In this document: piece by piece, positions 1 through 7,610 of the stretch
How the letters are laid out: every line of letters begins with the position of its first letter
Numbering within the stretch: position 1 is the stretch's first letter
DNA from: Elusimicrobiota bacterium
GTDB taxonomy: Bacteria; Elusimicrobiota; Elusimicrobia; UBA1565
DNA length: 64,000 bases
Direction of reading: 5' to 3'
Assembly (NCBI GenBank): GCA_016196755.1
Contig: JACPXC010000031.1
Coordinates: 55,354-119,353 of the forward strand
The notes under the pieces: generated by a model
The model's input: only the letters and a program-made list of their open reading frames with translations
What the model was told of the DNA's origin: nothing
Database searches by the model: none
Program-made: the position numbers and the translations under genes

Positions 1-187
1 TCATCGCCGGGCAATCCTGGAGGAAGCAGTCCGTCATCTGCACGGATTTGGCGATGTAGGTATACGCGTCGTCGATCTCCGGAGGCGTCCCGCGGCTCCT
101 CAGCGGCACGCCGACGAGGACTCCCTGGACGACGACCCAGACCGCCAGCCCGGCGGCAAGGGCGGCGAAACCGGCCGCCCGCGTCAA
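1..187 (-). CDS. membrane protein, N-terminal part (cut by window edge)
   Basis: An open frame runs off the left edge. It starts at a TTG whose bases overlap the TGA stop of the acyltransferase gene (TTGA), the coupling style used throughout the locus. The visible 62 residues hold one hydrophobic segment (residues about 5-27, rich in Ala, Leu and Val) followed by a segment with a DDAYTY sequence and two cysteines. An acidic pair just after the first membrane helix is common in GT-C type (ArnT/PMT-like) membrane glycosyltransferases, and the neighbouring minus-strand genes are polysaccharide genes, so such a role is likely but only inferred. The rest of the gene lies outside the window. Confidence 0.5.
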   Translation of the reverse strand, partial: MTRAAGFAALAAGLAVWVVVQGVLVGVPLRSRGTPPEIDDAYTYIAKSVQMTDCFLQDCPAM

Positions 188-663
188 TCGGGAGTACGAG
201 CCTTCGCGGACGCCCGCGCCGGCACGCCCTTGACCGTCGCCCCCGCCGGGACGTCGCGCGTGACGACGGCACCCGCGCCGACCATCGCGCGCTCGCCGAT
301 GGTCACCCCCGCGAGGATGACTACGCCCGTCCCGATCGACGCGCCGCGTCGGACGCGCGTCGGCACGACCTTCCAATCGTCATCGGTCTGGGGGCGGCCT
401 CCCGCCGCCGTGGCCCGGGGGAAGAGGTCGTTGGTGAAGAGGACGCCGTGGCCGATGAAGACCTCGTCCTCGATCTCCACGCCTTCGCAGAGGAACGAAT
501 GCGAGGAAATCTTGCAGCGCGCGCCGATCACCGCTCCCTTTTGGATCTCCACGAACGCCCCGATCCGGCTCTCATCCCCGATACGGCAGCCATAGAGGTT
601 CACGAGCTCAGGCTGGGGGATCCGGACGTCGCGACCGAGGATGACGTCTTTGGCGATCGGCAT
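184..663 (-). CDS. hexapeptide-repeat acyltransferase (WbbJ/WlbB-like)
   Basis: A 159-residue left-handed beta-helix protein. Isoleucine- and valine-anchored hexapeptides run from about residue 15 to 75 and again from about 105 to 150 (for example IGAFVEI, IGTGVVI, VGAGAVV), and it ends with the VKGVPAR sequence typical of sugar O- or N-acetyltransferases. A loop with FTNDLFPRA at about residues 76-84 matches the WlbB/WbpD group, which acetylate the 3-amino group of UDP-sugars; sugar specificity cannot be read from sequence. It is the third gene of the minus-strand arm and probably modifies a polysaccharide sugar. It starts at ATG 663 inside the end of the upstream frame, and an extended -10 element lies 36 nt upstream, so it may also have its own promoter. 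Confidence 0.88.
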   Translation of the reverse strand: MPIAKDVILGRDVRIPQPELVNLYGCRIGDESRIGAFVEIQKGAVIGARCKISSHSFLCEGVEIEDEVFIGHGVLFTNDLFPRATAAGGRPQTDDDWKVVPTRVRRGASIGTGVVILAGVTIGERAMVGAGAVVTRDVPAGATVKGVPARASAKARTPD

Positions 664-1871
664 GGCGGGAGGGTTGCGTGAGACGGGAAAACGCTGTTCA
701 TTCTACCAAAATAATCGCCTCGGGCCGTCCGGAAGGCCAACGGCGCCGCCAAAAACAGCAGCGGCAGGTACTGGAGCTTATGGCGCGCCATAGCCCCGAG
801 ATCGAGGTCGAAGAGAGCGCTGCCGGCTAAGGTGGCCGCGGCGAAGACTCCGAGCACGGCCCAGCGCCGGTCAAGCCGGCCCCGGCTCCGCCACAAGCCG
901 AACGCCGCCAGGACCGCGAAAACGAGCCAACCGACGTTCTCGGCCGCGGCAGCCTGACGACCGCGCTTGCCCTCCATCGGATAGAGTCCCGGCAGGGGCA
1001 TCAACGCGGCATGGAAAGCGGCCTCAGGAGCGAAGACCGCGAGGTCCTTCCAGCTCCTCATCCAGCGCCCTTCGAAGAGCCGGCTCTCCGGGATGCGGCC
1101 CCCGTTCTTGACCTCCCCCGCGAACCGGAAGTAGCGCCATCGGCTCAACTCCAGCGGAAATCGCGACGCGTCCTGAAACTCCGTCGGAAGCCAGCCTTCC
1201 CGCGCATGATACCCGCCGGGAACGGCCAGGGCGACGCCCAGAATCAGGGCGACGGCCCAACGCCTCGGCAGCGTCAGCAATCCTCGGAGCGCGAAGAGGG
1301 CCAGGAGCGGCGCGCCCGCCGAAGGGCGCACCAGCGTCGCCAACACGGCGCCTGCCGCGCCGGCCCGGAGCCATGTGCGACCGCGGCAAACGAGGCCGGC
1401 AAGACCGAGCCACAGGCATGGGATCACGGCCGGGTCCTTCATGAGCTGGCCGCCATAGAACACGGCGGAGGGCCAGAGCGCGAAGAGCCAGCCCGCCGCC
1501 GCCGCGCCATTCTCGTCAGAGAGCTCACGGCCGATGCGTACGAGCAGCCAGGCGGCTAGGCCGCCGAGCAGACAGAAAAGAAGCTGCACCACGATCGGAT
1601 GCCGCCCGAACGCCAGATACACCAGCCCGATGAACGTCTGAAAACCGCGCCGCGAGACGTCGAACTCCGGCCACGGCCCGGCGCCCAGCATGGCCTGCGC
1701 CGCCTGCCAGCCGGCGGTGTCGAAGAGGGCCGCGTCGTTGAAGTAGTGAGGGGGGAACGGAGGCTTCCAGGCGATGAGCCCCGCGGCAAGGGCGCGGACG
1801 GCGACAGCGGCCGCGGCGATGACCGCACCCGAGGCCAGTCGGGCGACCCAGGGCCTCGGCTCAGACGGCAT
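600..1871 (-). CDS. GT-C family membrane glycosyltransferase-like protein
   Basis: A 423-residue multi-pass membrane protein with about nine hydrophobic helices, the first at residues 12-35 and others around 80-115, 125-145, 170-220 and 310-380. A short extracytoplasmic loop after the first helix and a long loop around residues 225-300 resemble polyprenyl-phosphate-sugar-dependent glycosyltransferases of the ArnT/PMT class, but no signature motif proves it. It begins 10 bases inside the gmd gene. The last 21 residues are read from DNA that also encodes the acyltransferase and are of low-complexity Ser/Thr/Pro character, so the natural C-terminus may have been extended by drift or a frameshift. 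It probably adds a lipid-linked sugar during polysaccharide assembly. Confidence 0.7.
   Translation of the reverse strand: MPSEPRPWVARLASGAVIAAAAVAVRALAAGLIAWKPPFPPHYFNDAALFDTAGWQAAQAMLGAGPWPEFDVSRRGFQTFIGLVYLAFGRHPIVVQLLFCLLGGLAAWLLVRIGRELSDENGAAAAGWLFALWPSAVFYGGQLMKDPAVIPCLWLGLAGLVCRGRTWLRAGAAGAVLATLVRPSAGAPLLALFALRGLLTLPRRWAVALILGVALAVPGGYHAREGWLPTEFQDASRFPLELSRWRYFRFAGEVKNGGRIPESRLFEGRWMRSWKDLAVFAPEAAFHAALMPLPGLYPMEGKRGRQAAAAENVGWLVFAVLAAFGLWRSRGRLDRRWAVLGVFAAATLAGSALFDLDLGAMARHKLQYLPLLFLAAPLAFRTARGDYFGRMNSVFPSHATLPPCRSPKTSSSVATSGSPSLSS
700..708 (-). promoter_or_regulatory. extended -10 promoter element upstream of acyltransferase
   Basis: On the minus strand TGG-TAGAAT lies 36 nt before the ATG at 663. 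It fits the extended -10 pattern TGnTAnnnT seen before other genes in this window. No -35 box is evident. It lies inside the coding region of the GT-C gene. Confidence 0.4.
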
Positions 1872-2826
1872 GCAGAGCGCGCTCCTCTTCTACCATGGCG
1901 CGGGCTACGTCCCTCATCCTGAGGCGGGCCTTCCAGCCCAGCTCGCGCGCGGCCTTCGCGGGGTTGGCTCGCCCGACGGCTATGTCCGAGGGCCGCAGCA
2001 GCCGCGAATCGATCTCGACGTGCTCGCGCCAATCCAGACCCACCTCGGCGAAGGCGGCCGCGACGAAGTCCTCGAGGCTATTGGTCTCACCGGTGGCGAT
2101 CACGTAGTCCTCGGGATGGTCGCGCTGGAGCATGAGCCACATCGCTTCGACATACTCCGGAGCCCACCCCCAGTCCCGCCGGACCTTGATGTTCCCGAGG
2201 GTAAGCTTCCCCTCCCCTCCGGACGCGATCCGGCAGGCGGCCGCGACGATCTTCTTCGTGACGAAGCGCACCGGCCGCAGATGGGACTCATGGTTGAATA
2301 GGATCCCCGAGCAGGCGAAGAGCCCATAGGCCTCCCGGTAGTTGGCAACCTGCCAGAAGGCCGCGGACTTCGCGACGGCATAGGGGCTTCGGGGCCGGAA
2401 GGGGGTCGACTCATCGGCGGGGGCTTCTCCCGTCTCCCCGAAGCATTCGCTCGAGCCCGCGTTGTAGAGCTTGGTGGACTGGCCGGTGAAACGGATCGCC
2501 TCCAAGAGGTTGAGGCTTGCCACACTGATGCTCTCGAGAGTCTCCACCGGCTGCTCGAAAGAAAGGCTCACCGAGCTTTGGCCAGCGAGGTTGTAGACCT
2601 CGTCGGGCTTGGACCGAGCCAACACCTGAAGGACGCTGCGGAAATCGTTGAGCGAAGCGGACTCCACGCGCACGCGTCCGCGGATTCCCAGGCGGTCGAG
2701 GTTGGCGAAAGACGAAATCTGCGCGTCCCGGGAAGTTCCGACCACGCGATATCCCTTATCAAGGAGGAAGCGCGCCAAAAAGGGCCCGTCCTGGCCGGAG
2801 ACCCCGCAGATGAGGGCGGTTTTCAC
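1861..2826 (-). CDS. gmd: GDP-mannose 4,6-dehydratase
   Basis: A 321-residue extended short-chain dehydrogenase. The N-terminal NADP-binding glycine motif is GVSGQDGPF (residues 8-16), followed by YNLAGQSS (about 78-85). The catalytic YxxxK is in SPYAVAKS (about residues 146-153), and FNHES at about 176-180 followed by RPVRFVTKK is the hallmark of GDP-mannose dehydratases rather than other sugar dehydratases; RRDWGWAPEYVEAM near residue 213 is also typical. It converts GDP-mannose to GDP-4-keto-6-deoxymannose, the precursor of fucose, rhamnose or perosamine. The usual length is 340-370, so this is a compact member. Start GTG 2826 lies 6 nt after a TATACT box, which suggests a leaderless transcript. 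GDP-mannose supply may come from the nucleotidyltransferase and phosphomutase genes at 56-60 kb. Confidence 0.92.
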   Translation of the reverse strand: MKTALICGVSGQDGPFLARFLLDKGYRVVGTSRDAQISSFANLDRLGIRGRVRVESASLNDFRSVLQVLARSKPDEVYNLAGQSSVSLSFEQPVETLESISVASLNLLEAIRFTGQSTKLYNAGSSECFGETGEAPADESTPFRPRSPYAVAKSAAFWQVANYREAYGLFACSGILFNHESHLRPVRFVTKKIVAAACRIASGGEGKLTLGNIKVRRDWGWAPEYVEAMWLMLQRDHPEDYVIATGETNSLEDFVAAAFAEVGLDWREHVEIDSRLLRPSDIAVGRANPAKAARELGWKARLRMRDVARAMVEEERALHAV

Positions 2827-2832
2827 CGCGAC

Positions 2833-2841
2833 AGTATACCA
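2833..2841 (-). promoter_or_regulatory. extended -10 promoter of gmd
   Basis: TGG-TATACT on the minus strand ends 6 nt before the GTG start of gmd. A start site about 7 nt downstream of the -10 would fall on the start codon, so the mRNA is probably leaderless. No good -35 box was found 17 bp upstream. Confidence 0.5.
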
Positions 2842-2873
2842 TCTCTCACTCGGAGCGAGCCGTCGTTCAGCTA

Positions 2874-2892
2874 TCGTTTAAAACTTGAACGA
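2874..2892. promoter_or_regulatory. imperfect palindrome, candidate operator of the winged-helix regulators
   Basis: TCGTTTAAAACTTGAACGA is a 19-bp imperfect dyad in the 90-bp divergent region between gmd and the methyltransferase gene. Its core (2876-2890) matches 12 of 15 positions of the perfect palindrome at 19553-19567 that overlaps the start of the second regulator gene. It sits just upstream of the plus-strand -10 element at 2903-2911 and about 40 bp upstream of the gmd -10, so a bound protein could affect both directions. Binding is inferred. Confidence 0.55.
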
Positions 2893-2902
2893 TGCCTCCG
2901 TA

Positions 2903-2911
2903 TGCTAGAAT
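2903..2911 (+). promoter_or_regulatory. extended -10 promoter of the plus-strand polysaccharide operon
   Basis: TGC-TAGAAT lies 8 nt before GTG 2920. It is the first promoter-like element of the long run of overlapping plus-strand genes, and the palindrome at 2874-2892 is directly upstream. Confidence 0.5.
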
Positions 2912-2919
2912 GTCCCTCC

Positions 2920-3612
2920 GTGATCCAAAAGGTCTCCTCGTGGTTGAAGCGCCTCCGACCGGCCCCTATGCGCTGGCTCGTGCCGGTGGAGACCCCCTAC
3001 CGCGAGCGCGCCTGGGACAAGTCCATCGTCCGTAAACGGAGCGTCCACCTGCCTCTGCACGGAGCCGGGACGCGCTCCAAAGAACGGGAGTCCATGCTGC
3101 GCTTCCTGGAGCAGATACATGGGGAGTTGTCGGGCGAGGTCATCGACTTGGGGGCCGGCCGCTCCCACCTCAAGCGCCTCCAGCATCGCATGCCCGACGT
3201 AAAGCGGGTCATAGCCCACGATGTCGTCGCCTATGAAGGCGTGGACCTGGTATGCGACCTCTCGGACTTGTCCTCGCGCCTGCCTCCGGGTTCGCTGGAT
3301 GCGGCAACCTGCTTCGAGGTCCTCGAGCATCTTGAGGATCCGGCGGCCGCTCTCCGCGAGATCTTCGCGGTGCTCAAGCCCGGCGGAAGCCTCTACTTGA
3401 CGACGCCTTTCCAGTATCCCATACACGGCTGGAAGCTGTCGGACGGACGCCTGGATTACTGGCGCTTCACGGAGCACGGCCTGCGCAAGCTGCTGTCGCC
3501 CTACTGCGACGACATCCGAATCCAATACTCCGGCCAGCGGCGCGAGGAGCCCATCAGCTATTGCGTCGCCTGCGTCAAGCGCCCGGCGGCCGGGGCGGTC
3601 ACCGCGCCATGA
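2920..3612 (+). CDS. class I SAM-dependent methyltransferase
   Basis: About 230 residues with a Rossmann-type SAM-binding motif VIDLGAGRS near residue 71, an acidic residue at the end of the second strand, and FEVLEHLEDP plus LKPGGSLYLTTPF downstream, typical of Methyltransf_11/25 enzymes. It probably methylates a sugar or a lipid-linked precursor. GTG 2920 is chosen as the start because an extended -10 element ends at 2911, so an ATG at 2902 would lie upstream of the transcript; ATG 2968 is an alternative. Its stop overlaps the ATG of the ABC exporter (ATGA). It heads the long plus-strand operon. Confidence 0.82.
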   Translation: MIQKVSSWLKRLRPAPMRWLVPVETPYRERAWDKSIVRKRSVHLPLHGAGTRSKERESMLRFLEQIHGELSGEVIDLGAGRSHLKRLQHRMPDVKRVIAHDVVAYEGVDLVCDLSDLSSRLPPGSLDAATCFEVLEHLEDPAAALREIFAVLKPGGSLYLTTPFQYPIHGWKLSDGRLDYWRFTEHGLRKLLSPYCDDIRIQYSGQRREEPISYCVACVKRPAAGAVTAP

Positions 3613-5351
3613 CGGCCCGCGGCGCGTTCCTCGTCCTATTGCGGGGCCGCTGGCCGATGGTCTGCCTGCTGCTCGTGTCGATGCTGGCCGAAGGGGCGTT
3701 CGATTGCCTCGGCCTCGGGATGTTCGTCCCCCTCCTGGCATCGCTGCAAGGAGGGGGTATTCAGGCGCGCTCGTTCCCGGTGGCGGGCAGCGTTCTGAGC
3801 CGCTTCCCCTCGCACGACCCCGTCCTGGTCCTCGCCGGCCTGGTCCTGACGCTCTTCATCGTCAAGAACGCCGTAAAATACGCCAGCGACGTCCTCCAGG
3901 CGATCTTCGTATGGGAGCTCCGGCGCGATTGGTGGGAAAGGATTTCGTCGCGTTACCTGCATTCCTCCTACCGTTCCTTTATAGACCAGGAGAGCGGAGC
4001 CATCCTCAATAACCTCATCACCGAGCCGAGCTACTGCGTCAAGGCGTTCCTGACCGGCCTGGCCTTCATCTCGGCCGCCGTGCTGGCCGGCTGGTACTAC
4101 GCGGCGCTGCTCTACTTCTCGTGGAAGGCGACGCTGGCCGCCACGCTCTTGGCCGGCGCGGCCCTGACCGTCAGCCGTCGGGCGATCATCCCGCTGTCCC
4201 ACCGCGTCGGACTCCTGCGCCAGGAGAAGCACCAGCGCTTCGCCCAACAGGCCACCGAATCCATCCACGGGATACTCCAGATAAAGCTCTACGGGATGGA
4301 GAATGCCGTCTTCGAGTCTATCCGCCAGAACCTGGGCGAGCTAAACCGCAGCATCCGCGTCTACGAAGCCCTGCGCAACCTGCCGGCGCCGGTGCTCGAG
4401 ACCTCCCTGGTGTTCCTCTTTACCGCCACCCTGGCGTTCTTCAGCCTCAAGCGCCCCGGAGAGCTGGCGGCCTATCTGCCTCTCATGGGCGGGTTCGTCC
4501 TGCTGTCCCAGCGGCTCATGTCCCAGGTCTCCATCCTGGCCAACAGCCACGTGGAATGGATGACGATGCTTCCCTCCGTGAAGCGCATCGCCGGCATCAT
4601 CGCCGACGACGCCGGCGCCGAGGACCTCGACCGAGGCCAGCCCGTCCCGAGCCTGCGCACCGGGCTGCGTTTGGAACGGCTGCGCTTCAGCTACGCGGGC
4701 AAGTCGCCGTGCCTGGAATCCGTCGACCTGGAGATCCCAGCCGGACAGGTCACGGCCTTGATCGGTCCCTCCGGCACGGGCAAATCCACCCTTGTGAACC
4801 TGATCAGCGGCGTCTATCGCGACTACGAGGGGAGCATCCTCATCGACGGTCAGGAGCTGCGCGGGCTCCGCCTGCGCGATTGGCGGAGCCGCGTCGCCTA
4901 TATCTCGCAGGATAATTACGTGTTCGCCGGCTCCATTCTCGAGAACATCCGCCTGGGCGAACCCGCCGCCTCTGAAGAGGACGCCCGCCGAGCCGCCCGC
5001 ACCGCCCGCGCGGACGAGTTCATCGAGCGGATGCAGCAGGGCTACTCGACTCCCGTCGGGGACCGCGGCCTCCATCTCTCGGCTGGACAGCGTCAGCGGC
5101 TCATCCTGGCCAGGGCCGTGCTCCGCCGCCCGGACCTCTTCATCCTCGACGAGGCGACCAACGCGCTCGACCCCCAATCCGAGCGCATGGTACGGGAGAC
5201 CGTCCTCGACCTGGCGCGGCAGGAAGGCCGCACGGTCATCCTGATATCCCACAACGAGACTTGGGCCCGACACGCGGACCGCTGCTACCGGCTGGAGTCT
5301 GGCCACGCCACGCTCGTCGCCGAGGCGTCCTTGGCCGGCGAGGGCGCATGA
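3609..5351 (+). CDS. ABC exporter, fused membrane and ATPase domains (PglK/MsbA-like flippase)
   Basis: A 580-residue half-transporter: an N-terminal ABC type-1 exporter domain with about six membrane helices (residues 1-320) and a C-terminal nucleotide-binding domain. Visible motifs are Walker A GPSGTGKST (about residue 391), the ABC signature LSAGQRQR (about 497), Walker B LFILDEATN (about 517) and the H-loop histidine in ILISHNE (about 549). The exporter domain, size and lack of other transporters in the locus make a lipid-linked oligosaccharide flippase of the PglK kind the best guess; lipid A or peptide export is possible. It acts in the inner membrane as a homodimer. The start ATG overlaps the preceding stop, and the stop overlaps the next ATG. 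Confidence 0.88.
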   Translation: MTARGAFLVLLRGRWPMVCLLLVSMLAEGAFDCLGLGMFVPLLASLQGGGIQARSFPVAGSVLSRFPSHDPVLVLAGLVLTLFIVKNAVKYASDVLQAIFVWELRRDWWERISSRYLHSSYRSFIDQESGAILNNLITEPSYCVKAFLTGLAFISAAVLAGWYYAALLYFSWKATLAATLLAGAALTVSRRAIIPLSHRVGLLRQEKHQRFAQQATESIHGILQIKLYGMENAVFESIRQNLGELNRSIRVYEALRNLPAPVLETSLVFLFTATLAFFSLKRPGELAAYLPLMGGFVLLSQRLMSQVSILANSHVEWMTMLPSVKRIAGIIADDAGAEDLDRGQPVPSLRTGLRLERLRFSYAGKSPCLESVDLEIPAGQVTALIGPSGTGKSTLVNLISGVYRDYEGSILIDGQELRGLRLRDWRSRVAYISQDNYVFAGSILENIRLGEPAASEEDARRAARTARADEFIERMQQGYSTPVGDRGLHLSAGQRQRLILARAVLRRPDLFILDEATNALDPQSERMVRETVLDLARQEGRTVILISHNETWARHADRCYRLESGHATLVAEASLAGEGA

Positions 5352-6415
5352 TCCGCGTCGGCATCAACGGCTTCGGCAGGGTCGGCCGCGCCCTCTACCG
5401 CGTCTGCCAGGAACGCCCCGGCGTCGAGATCGCGGCGATCAACGACATCAATCCGGACCCCGGGAACATCGCCTACCTGCTCCAGTACGACTCGACCTAT
5501 GGCAAGCTGCCCGGAACGGTGCTCGGCGGGGACGGCCACCTGTCCCACGACGGGCGGAAGATCCCGCTGTTCTCGGAGAGCTCCGTCGCCGGCGTGCCGT
5601 GGGCGCGCCATGGCGTCGACGTGGTCGTCGAGGCGACCGGAGTCATCGACAACGTGCGCTCGGCACGCGGCTGCCTGGGCGGCCCGGTACGGAAGGTCGT
5701 CGTAACCTCCTCGCCCGAGGAGGTCGACCAGACCATCGTCTTCGGGGTCAATGAAGGAACCTACGACCCGGCCAGCCACGACGTCATAGCGGCCAGCATC
5801 TGCGACGCCAACGCCTGCGCCCCGGTCCTGCGCCTGCTGTGGGACGCCTTCGGGATCGAGCACGGCTTCTGCACGACGCTCCACCCGTGGCTGTCCTATC
5901 AGAACCTGATGGACGGGCCCTCGAAGTCGCAGGCCATCGCCGGCGAGATCTATCACCACTACGCCCTCGGGCGCGACAGCACCGCATCGATCATCCCCAA
6001 GCCGACGACGGTGATCGCCGCCGTCGAGCGCGTGCTTCCCGCGATCCGCGGCAAGTTCGACTGCTTCTCCTACCGCGTCCCGACGAAGGTCGTCGCCTCC
6101 GCCGACCTGAGCGTCAAGCTGGGGCGCAAGACGACCCTCCCCGAACTGCAGGCGCTGCTCAAGGCCGGGGCGGCGCGCTCGCCCCGGATCCTGCGCTGGT
6201 CCGATGAGCCCCTGGTCTCCATCGATTTCGCCCAGACCGAGCAGTCGGCGGCCGTCGACGGACGCTGGCTCCAGCTGCGCGACGCGGAATACGCGAAGAT
6301 CGTGCTGTGGTACGACAACGAATGGGGCTACGCCCACCGGGTGGCCGACCTGCTATCCCTGGTCGGAGGGACGCTGTGCGACCCGCGGAAGCTTGCAGCG
6401 GGAGTCAAAGCGTGA
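5348..6415 (+). CDS. divergent glyceraldehyde-3-phosphate dehydrogenase homolog
   Basis: A 355-residue protein with the full type I GAPDH fold: the NAD motif GINGFGRVGR (residues 5-14), the VVVEATGV strand, HPWLSYQNLMDGP with the conserved active-site histidine (about residue 179), and WYDNEWGY near the C-terminus. The catalytic loop, normally SCTTNCLAP, reads SICDANACAP (about residues 150-159): the nucleophilic cysteine appears kept but the TTN part is changed. This, and its place between an ABC exporter and a regulator inside a polysaccharide operon, argues for a specialised aldehyde substrate rather than glycolysis. Candidate roles are oxidation of a phosphorylated aldehyde to an acid used as a polysaccharide building block; this is inference. 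Confidence 0.85.
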   Translation: MIRVGINGFGRVGRALYRVCQERPGVEIAAINDINPDPGNIAYLLQYDSTYGKLPGTVLGGDGHLSHDGRKIPLFSESSVAGVPWARHGVDVVVEATGVIDNVRSARGCLGGPVRKVVVTSSPEEVDQTIVFGVNEGTYDPASHDVIAASICDANACAPVLRLLWDAFGIEHGFCTTLHPWLSYQNLMDGPSKSQAIAGEIYHHYALGRDSTASIIPKPTTVIAAVERVLPAIRGKFDCFSYRVPTKVVASADLSVKLGRKTTLPELQALLKAGAARSPRILRWSDEPLVSIDFAQTEQSAAVDGRWLQLRDAEYAKIVLWYDNEWGYAHRVADLLSLVGGTLCDPRKLAAGVKA

Positions 6416-6972
6416 CTCGCGATCCCTCGGGCCGCGGTGAGCGGGGCGGAGCCCTGCTCGACATCCTCCGCCGCGACCCACAGACGACGCAGCGTCAGAT
6501 CGCCCGCCTGGCGAAGCTCTCGCTAGGGACCACCAACAAGCTCCTGCGCCAACTCGCCGAGACCGGCTGCTTGACGATCGAGGGGGGGCCTCGGGAGCGC
6601 CGCTACGTGGTCACGCCCAAAGGCATGACCGAGCGCTTCCGCGCCGTGTACGCTATGGCCGCCGACGCCGTCAGGGACGTGGCTCTTCTCGAGAAGACGA
6701 TCCAAGTCGAGGTCATGAAGGCCTACGCGCGCGGAACACGCGCCGTCACCGTCGTCGGGCGCAGCACGCTCTCCGAGATGGCCGGCCGGGCGGTCCTCGA
6801 CCTCGGCTTGGTCGACCTCTCCTGTTCCCGAGTCGAGCATCCCTCGGAACTCCCGCCGGGGGACCTCCTGGCGCTGCTCGATGAGCCATACGAAGGCGCG
6901 GACTCGACCGACGTCCGCGCCCGCCTCATCGCCGAGATGCTGGTCGCTCCCAGCAAGGAAGAATCCAAATGA
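6412..6972 (+). CDS. winged-helix regulator (EPS-associated MarR-like), paralog 1
   Basis: A 186-residue protein starting at GTG 6412, which overlaps the stop of the GAPDH-like gene (GTGA). Residues 15-75 form a winged helix-turn-helix: QRQIARLAKLSLGTTNKLLR is the recognition region, followed by a wing with RRYVVTPKG. The C-terminal 100 residues hold LEKTIQVEVMKAYARG and then an alpha/beta segment VTVVGRSTLSEMAG. The same two-part layout occurs in the protein at 19562-20098. The N-terminal part resembles MarR-type regulators found beside exopolysaccharide genes. The extra C-terminal domain may sense a metabolite or a partner protein. Likely DNA sites are the palindromes at 2874 and 19553, but this is not shown. 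Confidence 0.78.
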   Translation: MTRDPSGRGERGGALLDILRRDPQTTQRQIARLAKLSLGTTNKLLRQLAETGCLTIEGGPRERRYVVTPKGMTERFRAVYAMAADAVRDVALLEKTIQVEVMKAYARGTRAVTVVGRSTLSEMAGRAVLDLGLVDLSCSRVEHPSELPPGDLLALLDEPYEGADSTDVRARLIAEMLVAPSKEESK

Positions 6973-7610
6973 AGGGCTGGATCGACGTGACCGCGCCCCT
7001 CCAACCTCGTCTGCCCTCCTACCCGGGGAACCGTCCGTTCTCTCTCTGCTGGGTGGAGCGCCTTGAAAGCGGAGGCCCCTGCAACCTCTCGGCCTTGGAC
7101 ATCGGCAGCCATGCCGGCACGCACGTGGACGCCCCGCTGCATTTCATCGAGGAAGGAGCGCCCATCGAACGGGTCCCCCTCGCCGACCTCTGCGGTCCCT
7201 GCCGGGTCGTCGACATCGACGACGCCCGCCGGGTCGACCTGCCCGAATTGCGGCGGACGCTCCGGGGACGGGTCCCCGAGCGCCTGCTCCTCAGGACCCG
7301 GAATTCGCGGCGCAAGCTGATGCGCCGCAAAAGCTTCGCCAAGGACTTCGTTTACCTGACTCCCGAGGCCGCCTCCTGGCTGGTCGAAGGCGGCGCCCGC
7401 TTGGTCGGCATAGACTACCTATCGATCGAACGCTTCGGCTTCAAGAGCCCGGACACGCACCGAGCGCTGCTGGGCGCCGGGGTGCCCATCATCGAGGGGC
7501 TCGAGCTCTCCGAGGTCCGCCCTGGCTCCTATGAGCTCTTCTGCATGCCGCTCCTGGTGACCGGAGCCGACGGCGCCCCGGCGCGGGCCGCCCTGCGGAG
7601 CCCGGCATGA
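6969..7610 (+). CDS. cyclase family protein (kynurenine formamidase-like metal hydrolase)
   Basis: A 213-residue protein with the metal-binding signature HAGTHVDAPLH at about residues 46-56, the defining HxGTHxDxPxH motif of the PF04199 cyclase/formamidase family. Members hydrolyse or cyclise amides and lactone-like substrates in the cytoplasm. It lies between the first regulator and a glycosyltransferase, with 4-bp overlaps on both sides, so it probably acts on the same small molecule as the neighbouring GAPDH-like, FAH-family and 2-hydroxyacid dehydrogenase enzymes. No tryptophan-degradation genes are nearby, so kynurenine formamidase itself is unlikely. The substrate is unknown. Confidence 0.85.
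   Translation: MKGWIDVTAPLQPRLPSYPGNRPFSLCWVERLESGGPCNLSALDIGSHAGTHVDAPLHFIEEGAPIERVPLADLCGPCRVVDIDDARRVDLPELRRTLRGRVPERLLLRTRNSRRKLMRRKSFAKDFVYLTPEAASWLVEGGARLVGIDYLSIERFGFKSPDTHRALLGAGVPIIEGLELSEVRPGSYELFCMPLLVTGADGAPARAALRSPA

Noticed and set aside
6969..7610. Reading the cyclase as a true kynurenine formamidase
   Set aside because: No other tryptophan-degradation gene is nearby and the context is polysaccharide synthesis.
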